A stretch of DNA of 23,182 bases, taken from a virus. The translations under genes were made by a program, and so were the position numbers. The stretch lies in the IMG/VR virus record IMGVR_UViG_3300031669_000244, positions 1 through 23,182 of that record. The stretch is one strand, 5' to 3'. The notes beneath the pieces are model-generated. The model ran no database searches and was not told the origin of the DNA. It worked only from the letters and a program-made list of their open reading frames with translations. Of this stretch, positions 15,681 to 22,887 are shown one piece after another. Each line of letters opens with the position of its first letter. The stretch's first letter is position 1.

Positions 15681-16739
15681 TTACTGGCCGAGCAGGCTGT
15701 CGACCTCGCTGAGCAGGACGGACGATGCGGCGGGCGCCGGCGGTGGCGTGCTCGGCACACTCACCGGGCCAGCGTACTGCGGCGGCAGCGGCGGCAGTGA
15801 GGCGTGCGTCGTGGGAGCCTGCTGCAGCGGTGCCTGCTGGACGGGCGCCGGCGGCGGCGCCTGCTGCAACGGAGCCTGCTGCAACGGAGCCTGCTGCAAC
15901 GGAGCCTGCTGCAACGGAGCCTGCTGGACGGGTGCCGGCGGTGGCGCCTGCTGCAGCACGGTCTGCTGCAGCACGGGCTCAGGCGCCGGCGCCGGCGCCG
16001 AGGCGGCAGGCGGCGTGGCAGCCGTCGCGCCCAGCACGTTCTTCACCTGCGCACCTTCGCGGGCATCTTTCACCACCGCGGCTTCGGCATCGGTCAGCGC
16101 CCGCGCCACTTGGAACAGCAGCTTCGGGAACGCCTCGGTCGAGTCGAACAGCATGCGGATCACCACCCCGTAGTACGGGATGCCCATGTCATTCAGCGAC
16201 CGCGCGAAGTCAGCCAGCGAACCCAGCGACGCCGGCGGTACGCGCAGCAGCATCGGGCCGCCATACAGCTCATTCTTCAGGTCCGACGCCGGGACGATCG
16301 CCAGCTTGCGCACGTCCTGACACGCCTTGCCCTTGCCGCCGTTGTCCGACACGCGCGAACCGAACGCGTTCATCGGGCAGATGCCGCAGGCCAGCGAGAT
16401 CGGCGCTGCCACGTTCGGGTGCACACCGTCTTCGCTACTGCAGTCCGGCTGCTGGTCAGAACCCTCAACGTAGGCCGTACGATAGAACGTCTTGCTGAAG
16501 TGCGCGTTGGCGCTCAGCAGTACCACGTCCATGTAGGGCGCGGCGTACTTCATGCCCTGCACCTCGACCACCAGCGGCGTCTCGTTGCCGCCGTGCTTGA
16601 TCTTGAAGCACTTGCCCTTGATGGACACGACGGCGTAGCCGCCGGAAAGGCCCTCGGTGAGGGACGTGTTGGCCGCGACCTGCCCAGCGAAAAGGTTGGA
16701 CAGCGCGAAGCCCTGCGGTAGTGCGATCTGTTGGCTCAT
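15681..16739 (-). CDS. Cys-rich replication protein, candidate ssDNA-binding protein, with QQAPL repeat tail
   Basis: From the ATG at 16737-16739 (preceded by GAGGG) the product is 352 aa; an upstream in-frame ATG would run through the neighbouring gene and is rejected. Residues 1-235 form a conserved-looking domain with four cysteines placed as C100-x17-C118-x2-C121-x18-C140, the middle pair in ACGICPMNAFGS, then KGKACQDVRKLAI. I recall this C..CP.n..GS...GKAC pattern from phage proteins encoded beside replication genes, where an ssDNA-binding role is suspected. Residues about 240-340 are a Pro/Ala/Gln tail with QQAPL repeats, and the C terminus is short and acidic-hydrophobic (LLSEVDSLLGQ), like the partner-binding tips of SSBs. 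Function is inferred; a zinc site is likely but not proven. Confidence 0.6.
   Translation of the reverse strand: MSQQIALPQGFALSNLFAGQVAANTSLTEGLSGGYAVVSIKGKCFKIKHGGNETPLVVEVQGMKYAAPYMDVVLLSANAHFSKTFYRTAYVEGSDQQPDCSSEDGVHPNVAAPISLACGICPMNAFGSRVSDNGGKGKACQDVRKLAIVPASDLKNELYGGPMLLRVPPASLGSLADFARSLNDMGIPYYGVVIRMLFDSTEAFPKLLFQVARALTDAEAAVVKDAREGAQVKNVLGATAATPPAASAPAPAPEPVLQQTVLQQAPPPAPVQQAPLQQAPLQQAPLQQAPLQQAPPPAPVQQAPLQQAPTTHASLPPLPPQYAGPVSVPSTPPPAPAASSVLLSEVDSLLGQ
15861..15920 (-). repeat. Four perfect 15-bp tandem repeats encoding QQAPL
   Basis: The plus-strand unit ctgctgcaacggagc is repeated four times without a mismatch at 15861-15875, 15876-15890, 15891-15905 and 15906-15920. On the coding (minus) strand it encodes the pentapeptide QQAPL. 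The block is flanked by two nearly identical 35-bp copies, 15834-15868 and 15921-15955, that differ at a few bases, so the whole segment appears to have grown by duplication. Perfect identity at the DNA level implies recent expansion. Confidence 0.92.
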
Positions 16740-16746
16740 GACACCC

Positions 16747-17136
16747 TCACTTGCGGAAATTGACGGAAACGAGCGCCGAACGGTCGACACCGGGCGGCAG
16801 GCAATTTGTCTCATCGACGTACGCCTCGACGACCGTCTTGGCAACGCGACGCTCGAACATGTCGAGCCGGTTGTGCTGCTGCGCCCACTCGGTGAACACT
16901 ACAGGGTCGGTCAGCTTGAACGACGTGAGGGTGTTAATGTACATCGTCCCCTCGTCGGTGCGAATCGATTTCTCGCCTCGCGCCTGCATCTGCTGCAGTG
17001 CAATGGCTTCCAGCTGCTCCATCGCCTTGTTAAAAAGAACGAGCTCACCTGCGTGGCGTTCTTTGATTTCTTTCACTTTATCGCGCAGCTTGCGATACCG
17101 GTCGATGAGATCGACCGAGCTGATTTCGTCTGCCAT
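16747..17136 (-). CDS. Gp157-like coiled-coil replication/recombination accessory protein
   Basis: This 129-aa protein has one of the strongest ribosome sites in the operon, AGGAGGA, six bases before the ATG. The N-terminal 55 residues are a highly charged coiled coil (DRYRKLRDKVKEIKERH). The C-terminal half contains SIRTDEGTMY, an ERRVAKTVVEAY segment and LPPGVDRS, a pattern I recall from a widespread phage family resembling siphovirus Gp157, usually found beside ssDNA-binding and recombination genes. It lies 7 bases upstream of the candidate ssDNA-binding gene and 9 bases after the SNF2 helicase gene, so the three are probably made together. The biochemical role is not established; loading or bridging of ssDNA-binding protein is a guess from context. 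Confidence 0.6.
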   Translation of the reverse strand: MADEISSVDLIDRYRKLRDKVKEIKERHAGELVLFNKAMEQLEAIALQQMQARGEKSIRTDEGTMYINTLTSFKLTDPVVFTEWAQQHNRLDMFERRVAKTVVEAYVDETNCLPPGVDRSALVSVNFRK

Positions 17137-17145
17137 GGTGTCCTC

Positions 17146-18687
17146 CTACAATTCTTCAGCGAGTATCTGCTGCTCGAACAATTCGAGTAGCAGGCCCTGC
17201 ATCTGCGCCCGACGCCTAAGCCGATCGTAGATTTTCTCCTCCACCTTCGTCGACATCAGGTGCACGATCAGCTGTGAATATTTCTGACCGGCGCGGGTGA
17301 TGCGTCCGTTGGCTTGCTCGTACAACTCCAGCGACTGCACCGGGCCATACCAGATCACGGTGCTGGCCTCGGTCAGCGTCAGCCCGTGCGCCATACAGGC
17401 CGGGTGGGCAACGATGACGTGCGGCTCGGGGGTCAGCTGGAACGCCCCGAAGATCCGCCCGCGTTCCCCTGCGGGTGTATCGCCAGAGACCTTCACGGTC
17501 GACCACCGCTTGGACAGGTGCTCATGCAGCATGTTGAGCGTGGACTTGTATGGGGTGAACACCAGCACCTTGTTCTCCGACTGCTCCACCAGTTCTTCCA
17601 GTGCCGCGAGCCGGGGATCAGCATTGAGCCGCTGCTCCTTGTGGTCCGTAGTATAAACCACACCGAGTGTAATCTGCAAGAGCTTGTTGATTTTATCTGC
17701 TTCGTTTGCTGCGGTGACTTCGCCGCGAGCGCATGACAGGGTGCAGTCCTTGGTCATCTGCTGGTACAGCTTGTGCTGCTCGGCGGTCATCGGCGCGAGC
17801 CGGTCCACGTACTGCACGGGCGGCAGATCGTAGCACTCGGCACGACTGAACCGCACGGCCGGCTGCATCATGTCGAGCACCGCCTGTGTCGAGGTTTCGC
17901 GCGGCAGCCATTTGAACGAGGTGACCTTGTACATCATCATCTCGCGGTAGCCGTTGAACGACTGCGGCACCCGGTTCGGGGTCAGCAGCTTGATCTGTCC
18001 GTACGCGTCCATCGGACCCTGCGGTGTCGGCGTGCCGGTCATGCCCAGCGCCCACGGCACCTCCTCGATCAGCGCGCGTGCGGCTTTCCAGCGGTCGGTA
18101 CGCGGGGTCTTGAACGCGGTGGATTCATCGAAGCACACCATGTCGAAAGACTTTCCCTTCAACTCCTTCAGGATCACTTCGATGCCGTCGTGGTTGATGA
18201 TGTAGACGTCCGCCGGTGACGCCAGCATCTTCAGCCGCTTCTCGCGCGAGCCATGCAGCAGCACCGCCTTCAGGTGCGGGAACACCAGCGCGACCTCGCG
18301 CATCCATGTCGCCTGCAGCGTGGACAGCGGCGCCACCACCAGCAGCTTCGTCATGCCGATCTTCTTGCGCAGGTAGTCGAACGCGAACAGCACGGAACGC
18401 GTTTTGCCACAGCCCAACCCGTTGAGCACGAAGCACCGCTTGTTGATCGTTATGTGCGCGGCCGTGATCATCTGCGCGTGGAACGGTGCCGTCTTGCACC
18501 AGTCATACTCATGCAGCATCGGCGACTCGATCGCATACCCGAGGTTGCGCAGCAGCTTGGTTTCTTCCAGACCATGCGGCACCACCAGTGCGCCGCTGGC
18601 CGTGGCCTGCACCGTGGGGAACAACTCGATCACGCGGGGATCATTCCCCAGCACGATGTGTTCGCGGTAGACGATAGGGTGGCTCAT
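17146..18687 (-). CDS. SNF2-family DEAD/H-type helicase or DNA translocase
   Basis: The 513-aa product shows both RecA-like lobes of superfamily 2. Motif I is NGLGCGKT at about 89-96 with K95, motif Ia lies near VVAPLSTLQATW, motif II is DEST at 187-190 in place of DEAH, motif III is GMTGTP at 215-220, and motif VI is QANGRITRAGQ at 458-468, the arginine-finger signature of SNF2 proteins. A short N-terminal extension of about 65 residues precedes the first lobe, and there is no nuclease or HNH domain attached. Phage SNF2-like proteins are thought to move along dsDNA or remodel protein-DNA complexes and branched DNA. Its ATG overlaps the stop of the VRR-NUC gene (ATGA), so the helicase and that nuclease are translationally coupled, which hints at a joint DNA-processing step. 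Confidence 0.88.
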   Translation of the reverse strand: MSHPIVYREHIVLGNDPRVIELFPTVQATASGALVVPHGLEETKLLRNLGYAIESPMLHEYDWCKTAPFHAQMITAAHITINKRCFVLNGLGCGKTRSVLFAFDYLRKKIGMTKLLVVAPLSTLQATWMREVALVFPHLKAVLLHGSREKRLKMLASPADVYIINHDGIEVILKELKGKSFDMVCFDESTAFKTPRTDRWKAARALIEEVPWALGMTGTPTPQGPMDAYGQIKLLTPNRVPQSFNGYREMMMYKVTSFKWLPRETSTQAVLDMMQPAVRFSRAECYDLPPVQYVDRLAPMTAEQHKLYQQMTKDCTLSCARGEVTAANEADKINKLLQITLGVVYTTDHKEQRLNADPRLAALEELVEQSENKVLVFTPYKSTLNMLHEHLSKRWSTVKVSGDTPAGERGRIFGAFQLTPEPHVIVAHPACMAHGLTLTEASTVIWYGPVQSLELYEQANGRITRAGQKYSQLIVHLMSTKVEEKIYDRLRRRAQMQGLLLELFEQQILAEEL

Positions 18688-19031
18688 TGGGTGGCCGACG
18701 CCAGCTTAACCCATGTGAGAAATCCTTGGAGCTCTGCTTCCGTGGTCACCGAGAACACCACGATGCCGGCGCGCTGCATTGCCGCCGTCGTTACCTGCTG
18801 GCGCTTGGTCAGCTTGGCCGGTTCATCGAAGCGTTTCACCTCCACGGCAAACGGGATGCCGGTTATGCGGTGCGCAGTTCGAATCGATCCGATGTAGTCG
18901 AGCGACGCCGCACCGAACGCCCCACCGCTAGCGCCCTGCAACCACAGGTGCACCCCGAGATCCGCGCACAGCGCCCGCAACGCATTGCGGAACCTCGTCT
19001 TGGCTTTACCCTCAGGCGTGTTGCTGCTCAT
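18684..19031 (-). CDS. VRR-NUC domain endonuclease
   Basis: This 115-aa protein is a stand-alone VRR-NUC (PD-(D/E)XK superfamily) nuclease. Visible motifs are an early charged helix, GASGGAFGAASLDYIG with D45, the core E64-V-K66 in FAVEVKRF, and the following LTKRQQ with Gln78/79, then an AGIVVF strand. Phage VRR-NUC proteins of about this length are reported to dimerise and cleave branched DNA such as Holliday junctions, so one role could be resolving recombination or packaging intermediates. GAGG lies 7 bases before the ATG. Both ends overlap neighbours by ATGA: the Cas4-like nuclease upstream and the SNF2 helicase downstream. Confidence 0.82.
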   Translation of the reverse strand: MSSNTPEGKAKTRFRNALRALCADLGVHLWLQGASGGAFGAASLDYIGSIRTAHRITGIPFAVEVKRFDEPAKLTKRQQVTTAAMQRAGIVVFSVTTEAELQGFLTWVKLASATQ

Positions 19032-19705
19032 CTCACCGCCTCATCATTCGTGTTGTGTGGGCAGCTGCCGACGGGGCAGTACCCACAGAGTCCGTTGGGT
19101 GTCATGGGGAACTCGTTGTTCGCCTCGGCCATCACCATCTTGGTGACCGTGGGCAGGAACTTGTTCCACAGCGCCTGTGCTTCTTCGACCTTGATCACGC
19201 GCCGGTGCGGCTTGTCGTGGTAAATGTAGAACAGCGACCCGCGCACCTCGGTGATGAAAGGCATCTCGTGGAAGATCATCAGCGCCGCCAGCTCCAGCTG
19301 GTCATCCGCCGGCCGGAACTTCCCGGTTTTCCAATCGATGTAGATCGCGATCGTCCCGATCACCAGAATGAAGTCCGACTTCCCGCGCAGCCAGCCGTTG
19401 TCCCAGTCCCTGAAATCGCACGGCTTGAAATTCGCGTCGATACACATCGGCTTCTCGATCAGGCGCAGACCCTTCTGCGCCATCAGCTTGTCCAGCACCG
19501 GCTTGATCCGGTCCAGCTTCGCCGGCAGCGGCGTACCGGACTTCAGGTATGCCTCGATCTGCTTGTGCTCGTCGTCGCCCATGGTGTTGAACTTGTTCGC
19601 GTCGCTGTGCGACTTGGCGATGCGAACGTGGTAATACTTCTTCGGGCAGTTGTCGAACATGCTCAGCGAGGAGTACGACCACGAAAACTTCTTTGCCTTG
19701 GCCAT
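19028..19705 (-). CDS. Cas4/RecB-like PD-(D/E)XK exonuclease with four conserved-type cysteines
   Basis: From the ATG at 19703-19705 (AGGA upstream) the product is 225 aa; an earlier in-frame ATG would read into the polymerase gene and is not used. Residues 9-24 hold S..SLSMFDNCPKKYY, the entry motif of RecB/Cas4-type nucleases. The catalytic core is GKSDF with D111, IDWKTGK with D124 and K126, and Q136. C20 together with C207-x2-C210-x4-C215 near the C terminus is the arrangement that binds a 4Fe-4S cluster in Cas4 and AddB, so this enzyme may carry one. Cas4-type enzymes degrade DNA ends. Here it sits 7 bases after the polymerase gene and overlaps the VRR-NUC gene, with no CRISPR components in view, so a recombination or host-DNA degradation role is more likely. 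Confidence 0.82.
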   Translation of the reverse strand: MAKAKKFSWSYSSLSMFDNCPKKYYHVRIAKSHSDANKFNTMGDDEHKQIEAYLKSGTPLPAKLDRIKPVLDKLMAQKGLRLIEKPMCIDANFKPCDFRDWDNGWLRGKSDFILVIGTIAIYIDWKTGKFRPADDQLELAALMIFHEMPFITEVRGSLFYIYHDKPHRRVIKVEEAQALWNKFLPTVTKMVMAEANNEFPMTPNGLCGYCPVGSCPHNTNDEAVR

Positions 19706-19712
19706 GGGAATC

Positions 19713-21536
19713 CTATTTCGTGTCAGCGTAGGTGGCACCGAACTTCACCTCGGCGTCGAGCGGGATGCCCGGCAGGTACGACGGCGTGACGCACATGCCC
19801 GCGTGGATCTCCTGCTCCATCGCCTTCAGGTCGCTGGTCGCGGGCACCAGCATCAGCAGTTCATCATGCACCGTCCCCACGATGTGGAATTTCTGACGCA
19901 GGCGGATCAGGCAGTCCGCAATCACTTCGCGGCCCAGCGCCTGCGTAAAGTTCTCCACCAGCTTGCCTCCATAGAGCCGCGGCGTGGACATGCCGCGCGT
20001 GGTCTTGCGGTCGAACACCCACCCACCCGTGGCGCCGTCGAAGCGTAGGTTCGGATACTGCAGCCACAAACCACCGGGGAGTTGGATGCCGCCGCCGGCG
20101 ATGCGCAGCCCGGCGATCGACCCTTCACCACCTGCGGCCAGTATCCTGATCGCCTCATGCGCCTGCTTCCAGAGCGCCTTCACCTTGTGCCGCTTCGTGC
20201 GGTAGCCATCGATCGCCCGCTGGCAGAAGTCCTCGGAATCATCCGGTAGGGTCATGCCGTCACGCCGCGCCGACGAGCGCAGCATGGTGCGGAACTTCTC
20301 GTGCCCGCAGCCGTACCCGGCCGAGAGCTCTGTGACCTTGCCCACGAACCGCTCCAGCTTGTTCGCCTTCGTCACGGTGTACCCATATATCGCGCTGGCT
20401 GCGTCGCAGTACACGTCGCCACCACCCTTGAGGATGTCCAACACCTCGGTGTGGCCGGCGTTGTACATGTTGATCCGCAGCTCGATCTGCGACAGATCCG
20501 CCGAGCACAAGAGGAATCCCTTGGGCGCACGAATCGCCTTGCGGATGCCCGAGCGATTATTCAGGTTCTGCAGGTTGATCTTCTGGTCACCCGACCACCG
20601 ATCGGTTTGGATCGCGCCGCAGTACGACAGGGGAAACGGCAGCAGCCCGCGCGTGGAAATGTCGTACAGGCGCTGCGACCGGCTCAGCGTGATCGACGAC
20701 TTGCTGTTGAGCCGCGCCTCGATCACCGTCGCCACCAGTTCGTCCGGGTGATCCAGCAGATCCATGAACTCAGGGTTCTGCTTGTTGAACCCGTAGGCCG
20801 GCTTGCCCTTCTCGTTCTCACCCATCTCCCAGTCAATTCCGAGCATCTGCAGCAGGCGAAGCATTTCTTCGTCGCTGCGCAGATCCTTCGGGTTGATGCC
20901 GGATGAGATGGTGAGTTCTCTCGTGCGTTTTTCGCTGTCCTTGATAAGTGCCTTCAGCACGTCACCGTCGAGCTCCAGCTTCGGCTCGGTGCCGGCACGG
21001 ATGGTCCAGTCGATCAGCAGCATCTCGCGTGCCGGTACGTGAGGACGCATGTGCAAGAACAGCCGGCGGCATATTTTGGTGTCCTGCATGCAGTAGTCCG
21101 CATACCGCTGCATCTCGGCCACCGTCAGGGACTCGCGGGTGCGGCCCAGCATGCTGTACACTTCCGTGCCTTTGGCCATACCCAGCAGCTGCTCGCCGAG
21201 GTTCTTCAGCGAGATCGACATGCGCATGCCATACAGGGCACGCGCCATCGACATCGTGTCCACGATCAGCTTCGGACGGATCCCGAACTTCAACGACATG
21301 ATCGACATGTCGAACGCGGCGTTGTGCGAGCACACGGCTTGGTTCTGCCAGTCGAACTGTGACAGCCACAGGTGCGTCGCCGCGTGGCTGCCAGAGAACC
21401 ACTGGCACGGTTGGTCATCGACCTGCACCGACACCATGATCACCTCGAAGCGAGGGTCACGGATGTACTCCTCGTATGTCAGTTTCGACAGCGAGTAGTC
21501 CGGGTCATACAGCGTCTCGAAGTCGAGCGTGATCAC
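19713..21536 (-). CDS. Family A DNA polymerase with 3'-5' exonuclease
   Basis: The 607-aa product should replicate the phage genome. The exonuclease domain has D5-x-E7 in LDFETLYD, N72...D76 in HNAAFD and Y148-x3-D152 in YCMQD. The polymerase domain has RWSGDQKINLQNL, motif A CSADLSQIELR with D347, motif B R396-x3-K400...Y408-G409 and motif C VHDE with D558-E559. There is no 5'-3' exonuclease domain, as usual for phage enzymes. The position matching Klenow Phe762 is Leu404. The start codon is GTG at 21534-21536, overlapping the TGA of the upstream gene as GTGA, and it is preferred because the exonuclease motif begins only five residues in. Coupling to the dNTP-hydrolase-like gene upstream ties the polymerase to dNTP-pool control. 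Confidence 0.93.
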   Translation of the reverse strand: MITLDFETLYDPDYSLSKLTYEEYIRDPRFEVIMVSVQVDDQPCQWFSGSHAATHLWLSQFDWQNQAVCSHNAAFDMSIMSLKFGIRPKLIVDTMSMARALYGMRMSISLKNLGEQLLGMAKGTEVYSMLGRTRESLTVAEMQRYADYCMQDTKICRRLFLHMRPHVPAREMLLIDWTIRAGTEPKLELDGDVLKALIKDSEKRTRELTISSGINPKDLRSDEEMLRLLQMLGIDWEMGENEKGKPAYGFNKQNPEFMDLLDHPDELVATVIEARLNSKSSITLSRSQRLYDISTRGLLPFPLSYCGAIQTDRWSGDQKINLQNLNNRSGIRKAIRAPKGFLLCSADLSQIELRINMYNAGHTEVLDILKGGGDVYCDAASAIYGYTVTKANKLERFVGKVTELSAGYGCGHEKFRTMLRSSARRDGMTLPDDSEDFCQRAIDGYRTKRHKVKALWKQAHEAIRILAAGGEGSIAGLRIAGGGIQLPGGLWLQYPNLRFDGATGGWVFDRKTTRGMSTPRLYGGKLVENFTQALGREVIADCLIRLRQKFHIVGTVHDELLMLVPATSDLKAMEQEIHAGMCVTPSYLPGIPLDAEVKFGATYADTK

Positions 21537-21979
21537 AGCTTTGACCTGTCGTCGGTCGCCGCCGCCATCCGTGCCGAACGCATCTGGTCCGACAGGAACA
21601 GGGCGTTGACCAGAATGTGGTCGACGTGCAGGCAGCCGGACTCCGGGTCGAGATCCTGACCGTCCATGAACGCCTTCATGTGACGGCTCAGCGAGTCAAT
21701 GATTTCCGTGGCAGGCAGGCCCAGCTTCCAGTTGCCGCGGGAGTATTTGCCCATCCCGTATTCCAGCACCTCGGCTGCACCCTCCAGTGCGCGACCAGCC
21801 TCCAGCACGAGGCTCAGCTTCGGCTTGCCCACGTTGAGCCGGTCAGCGACCGGCTTGGTGGGACACTCCTTGGGCGCCATCGCCGCGCGACGGGCATCGC
21901 GGTCGCGCGCGGCCCGCCGGTTGGACCGGATGTCCTCCTCGACGGCGCTCACAAAAACATCTTTCGGTTCCTCACTCAT
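21533..21979 (-). CDS. dATP/dGTP diphosphohydrolase-like protein (DUF5664 type)
   Basis: This 148-aa protein has a charged N-terminal 45 residues and then a pattern that I recognise as the phage dATP/dGTP diphosphohydrolase N-terminal family: KPKLSLV at 52-58, VLEYGMGKYSRGNW around 71-84, SLSRHMKAF at 96-104, and DPESGCLHVDHILVNALFL from 111. The conserved Glu, His and Asp residues could hold metal as in MazG-type all-alpha pyrophosphatases. Its likely role is to hydrolyse purine dNTPs to monophosphates, either to balance the pool or to exclude normal bases in phages with modified purines. No purZ-like or other base-modification gene is in the window. It overlaps both neighbours (ATGA with the HNH gene, GTGA with the polymerase) and has AGGGTGAA before its ATG. 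Confidence 0.72.
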   Translation of the reverse strand: MSEEPKDVFVSAVEEDIRSNRRAARDRDARRAAMAPKECPTKPVADRLNVGKPKLSLVLEAGRALEGAAEVLEYGMGKYSRGNWKLGLPATEIIDSLSRHMKAFMDGQDLDPESGCLHVDHILVNALFLSDQMRSARMAAATDDRSKL

Positions 21980-22194
21980 TGTTTCACCCTGTTGGTGTGG
22001 CGCGAAGTCACGCGCAAGTTGCTGGGGCTGTTGTTGTTCGGGTTGCCGTCCTTGTGGTCAATCTCCTTGCCATCACCCTTGTGCACCCGGCCTTTCTTCT
22101 CGGCCTCATTGCGCACCTTGTTCCGCGCGGCGCGTTCTTTCTTCATGCGCGGGCTGGCGTGGTACTTCTCGTAGTCACCTTTTTCGTAGGCCAT
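21976..22194 (-). CDS. Small HNH-type nuclease
   Basis: The product is 72 aa from the ATG at 22192-22194, with GAGGA about ten bases upstream. It has a basic helix (MKKERAARNKVRNEAEKK), a short loop, and an HNH signature: EIDHKDGNPNNN with D46-H47, N59 in SNLRV, and a C-terminal SRHTNRVKQ. This matches the compact DHxDGNxxNN family found in many phages, either as free-standing homing-type nickases or as DNA-processing enzymes. The long overlapping frame running upstream to 22521 is rejected as a start because it would cover two well-supported genes in other frames. Its stop overlaps the next ATG, so it behaves as an operon member and does not look like a recent insertion into a gene. Confidence 0.78.
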   Translation of the reverse strand: MAYEKGDYEKYHASPRMKKERAARNKVRNEAEKKGRVHKGDGKEIDHKDGNPNNNSPSNLRVTSRHTNRVKQ

Positions 22195-22205
22195 GCCTGC
22201 GGTCC

Positions 22206-22466
22206 TCAGTGCTTTTTGGGAACGATGATCTGCGGTGCCTTGTCCGCTTCGGCCTGCGCTTCCGCAGCTGCGATCGCCTTCTCCAGATCCACTTCTTCCA
22301 ACGTGGCCCACGCACCGGGCGCGAACACCGCGACGGTGAACAGGTCGGCTTTGTCGGGCTTGTAATTGAACAGGTGCAGCGCGGCACCGTTCAACTCCCA
22401 GCCGTCGGCCTGAATCTGCAGCGGGTCTTTCGAGGCGACGGAACGTACGACAAAAATCTTGCTCAT
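22206..22466 (-). CDS. Unrecognised 86-aa phage protein
   Basis: I do not recognise a family for this protein. It starts at an ATG with AAGGAAAA upstream and overlaps the stop of the Cys-rich/HTH gene (ATGA). The first 55 residues look like a small alpha/beta or beta fold (KIFVVRSV, DGWELNG, LFTVAVFAPGAW), and the last 30 are a charged helix rich in Ala, Glu and Asp ending in a basic tip (VPKKH). There are no cysteines, membrane segments or catalytic motifs. Its place among the first genes of the leftward operon suggests an early function. Confidence 0.72.
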   Translation of the reverse strand: MSKIFVVRSVASKDPLQIQADGWELNGAALHLFNYKPDKADLFTVAVFAPGAWATLEEVDLEKAIAAAEAQAEADKAPQIIVPKKH

Positions 22467-22876
22467 GAGTTTTCCTTGGTGTGGGTGGATTCAACGAGTG
22501 CGCGGTAGGCTTCGAGCCCACCCAGCGCCCGCGTGCGACGGGCGTAGTAGGTGATCAGCGGCACGCTCACAGCGTACTTCTCGCTGATCTCTTTCAGCGT
22601 GAGTTTGTCCTTGGCGTGATCCTTCAGGATCCGGTCCAGTGTGGCCCACGTCACAGACCGCGGACCGTACGGCCGCTTGGCGCCGCGCGTGGCGCTCTCG
22701 GGCACGCCGTTGTAGCGGCAGCTGCGCTTGCCGCAGGACTTCGCCTGACCGGCCTGCAGACGGTACATGGGCACCGTCTTGCGCGTGCCGCAGGTGCACT
22801 CGACTTTCCCGAAGCGGATACCGTCCCGGGTGAAGTCTTCGAGGAGCGTCAGCTTGCCGAACTTCTGGTCTTTCAT
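22463..22876 (-). CDS. Cys-rich (zinc-ribbon-like) and helix-turn-helix DNA-binding protein
   Basis: From the ATG at 22874-22876 the product is 137 aa. The N-terminal half starts FGKLTLLEDF and carries C27-x-C29...C48-x4-C53 (ECTCGTRKTV...KSCGKRSC), the zinc-ribbon-like module that often accompanies phage HNH/AP2 homing enzymes. The C-terminal half has LTLKEISEKYAVSVPLITYYARR at 92-114, a good helix-turn-helix. No nuclease core is seen, so a DNA-binding regulator or a homing-enzyme remnant are both possible. A TTG-started reading to 22933 would add 19 residues, but that stretch contains a promoter-like sequence, so I choose the ATG, which lies about 23 bases after the predicted transcription start. 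The ribosome site is weak (CGAG). Confidence 0.7.
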   Translation of the reverse strand: MKDQKFGKLTLLEDFTRDGIRFGKVECTCGTRKTVPMYRLQAGQAKSCGKRSCRYNGVPESATRGAKRPYGPRSVTWATLDRILKDHAKDKLTLKEISEKYAVSVPLITYYARRTRALGGLEAYRALVESTHTKENS

Positions 22877-22887
22877 GATCGTACTCG

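Noticed and set aside
19055-19789. A 244-codon plus-strand frame opposite the Cas4-like nuclease gene
   Set aside because: Its product is Arg/Val/His-rich with no motif, while the minus strand shows a complete set of PD-(D/E)XK motifs.
22195-22521. N-terminal extension of the HNH gene to an ATG at 22521
   Set aside because: The extension is low-complexity Arg/Gly sequence and reads over the 86-aa gene and part of the Cys-rich/HTH gene, both of which have ATGA overlaps and better composition.
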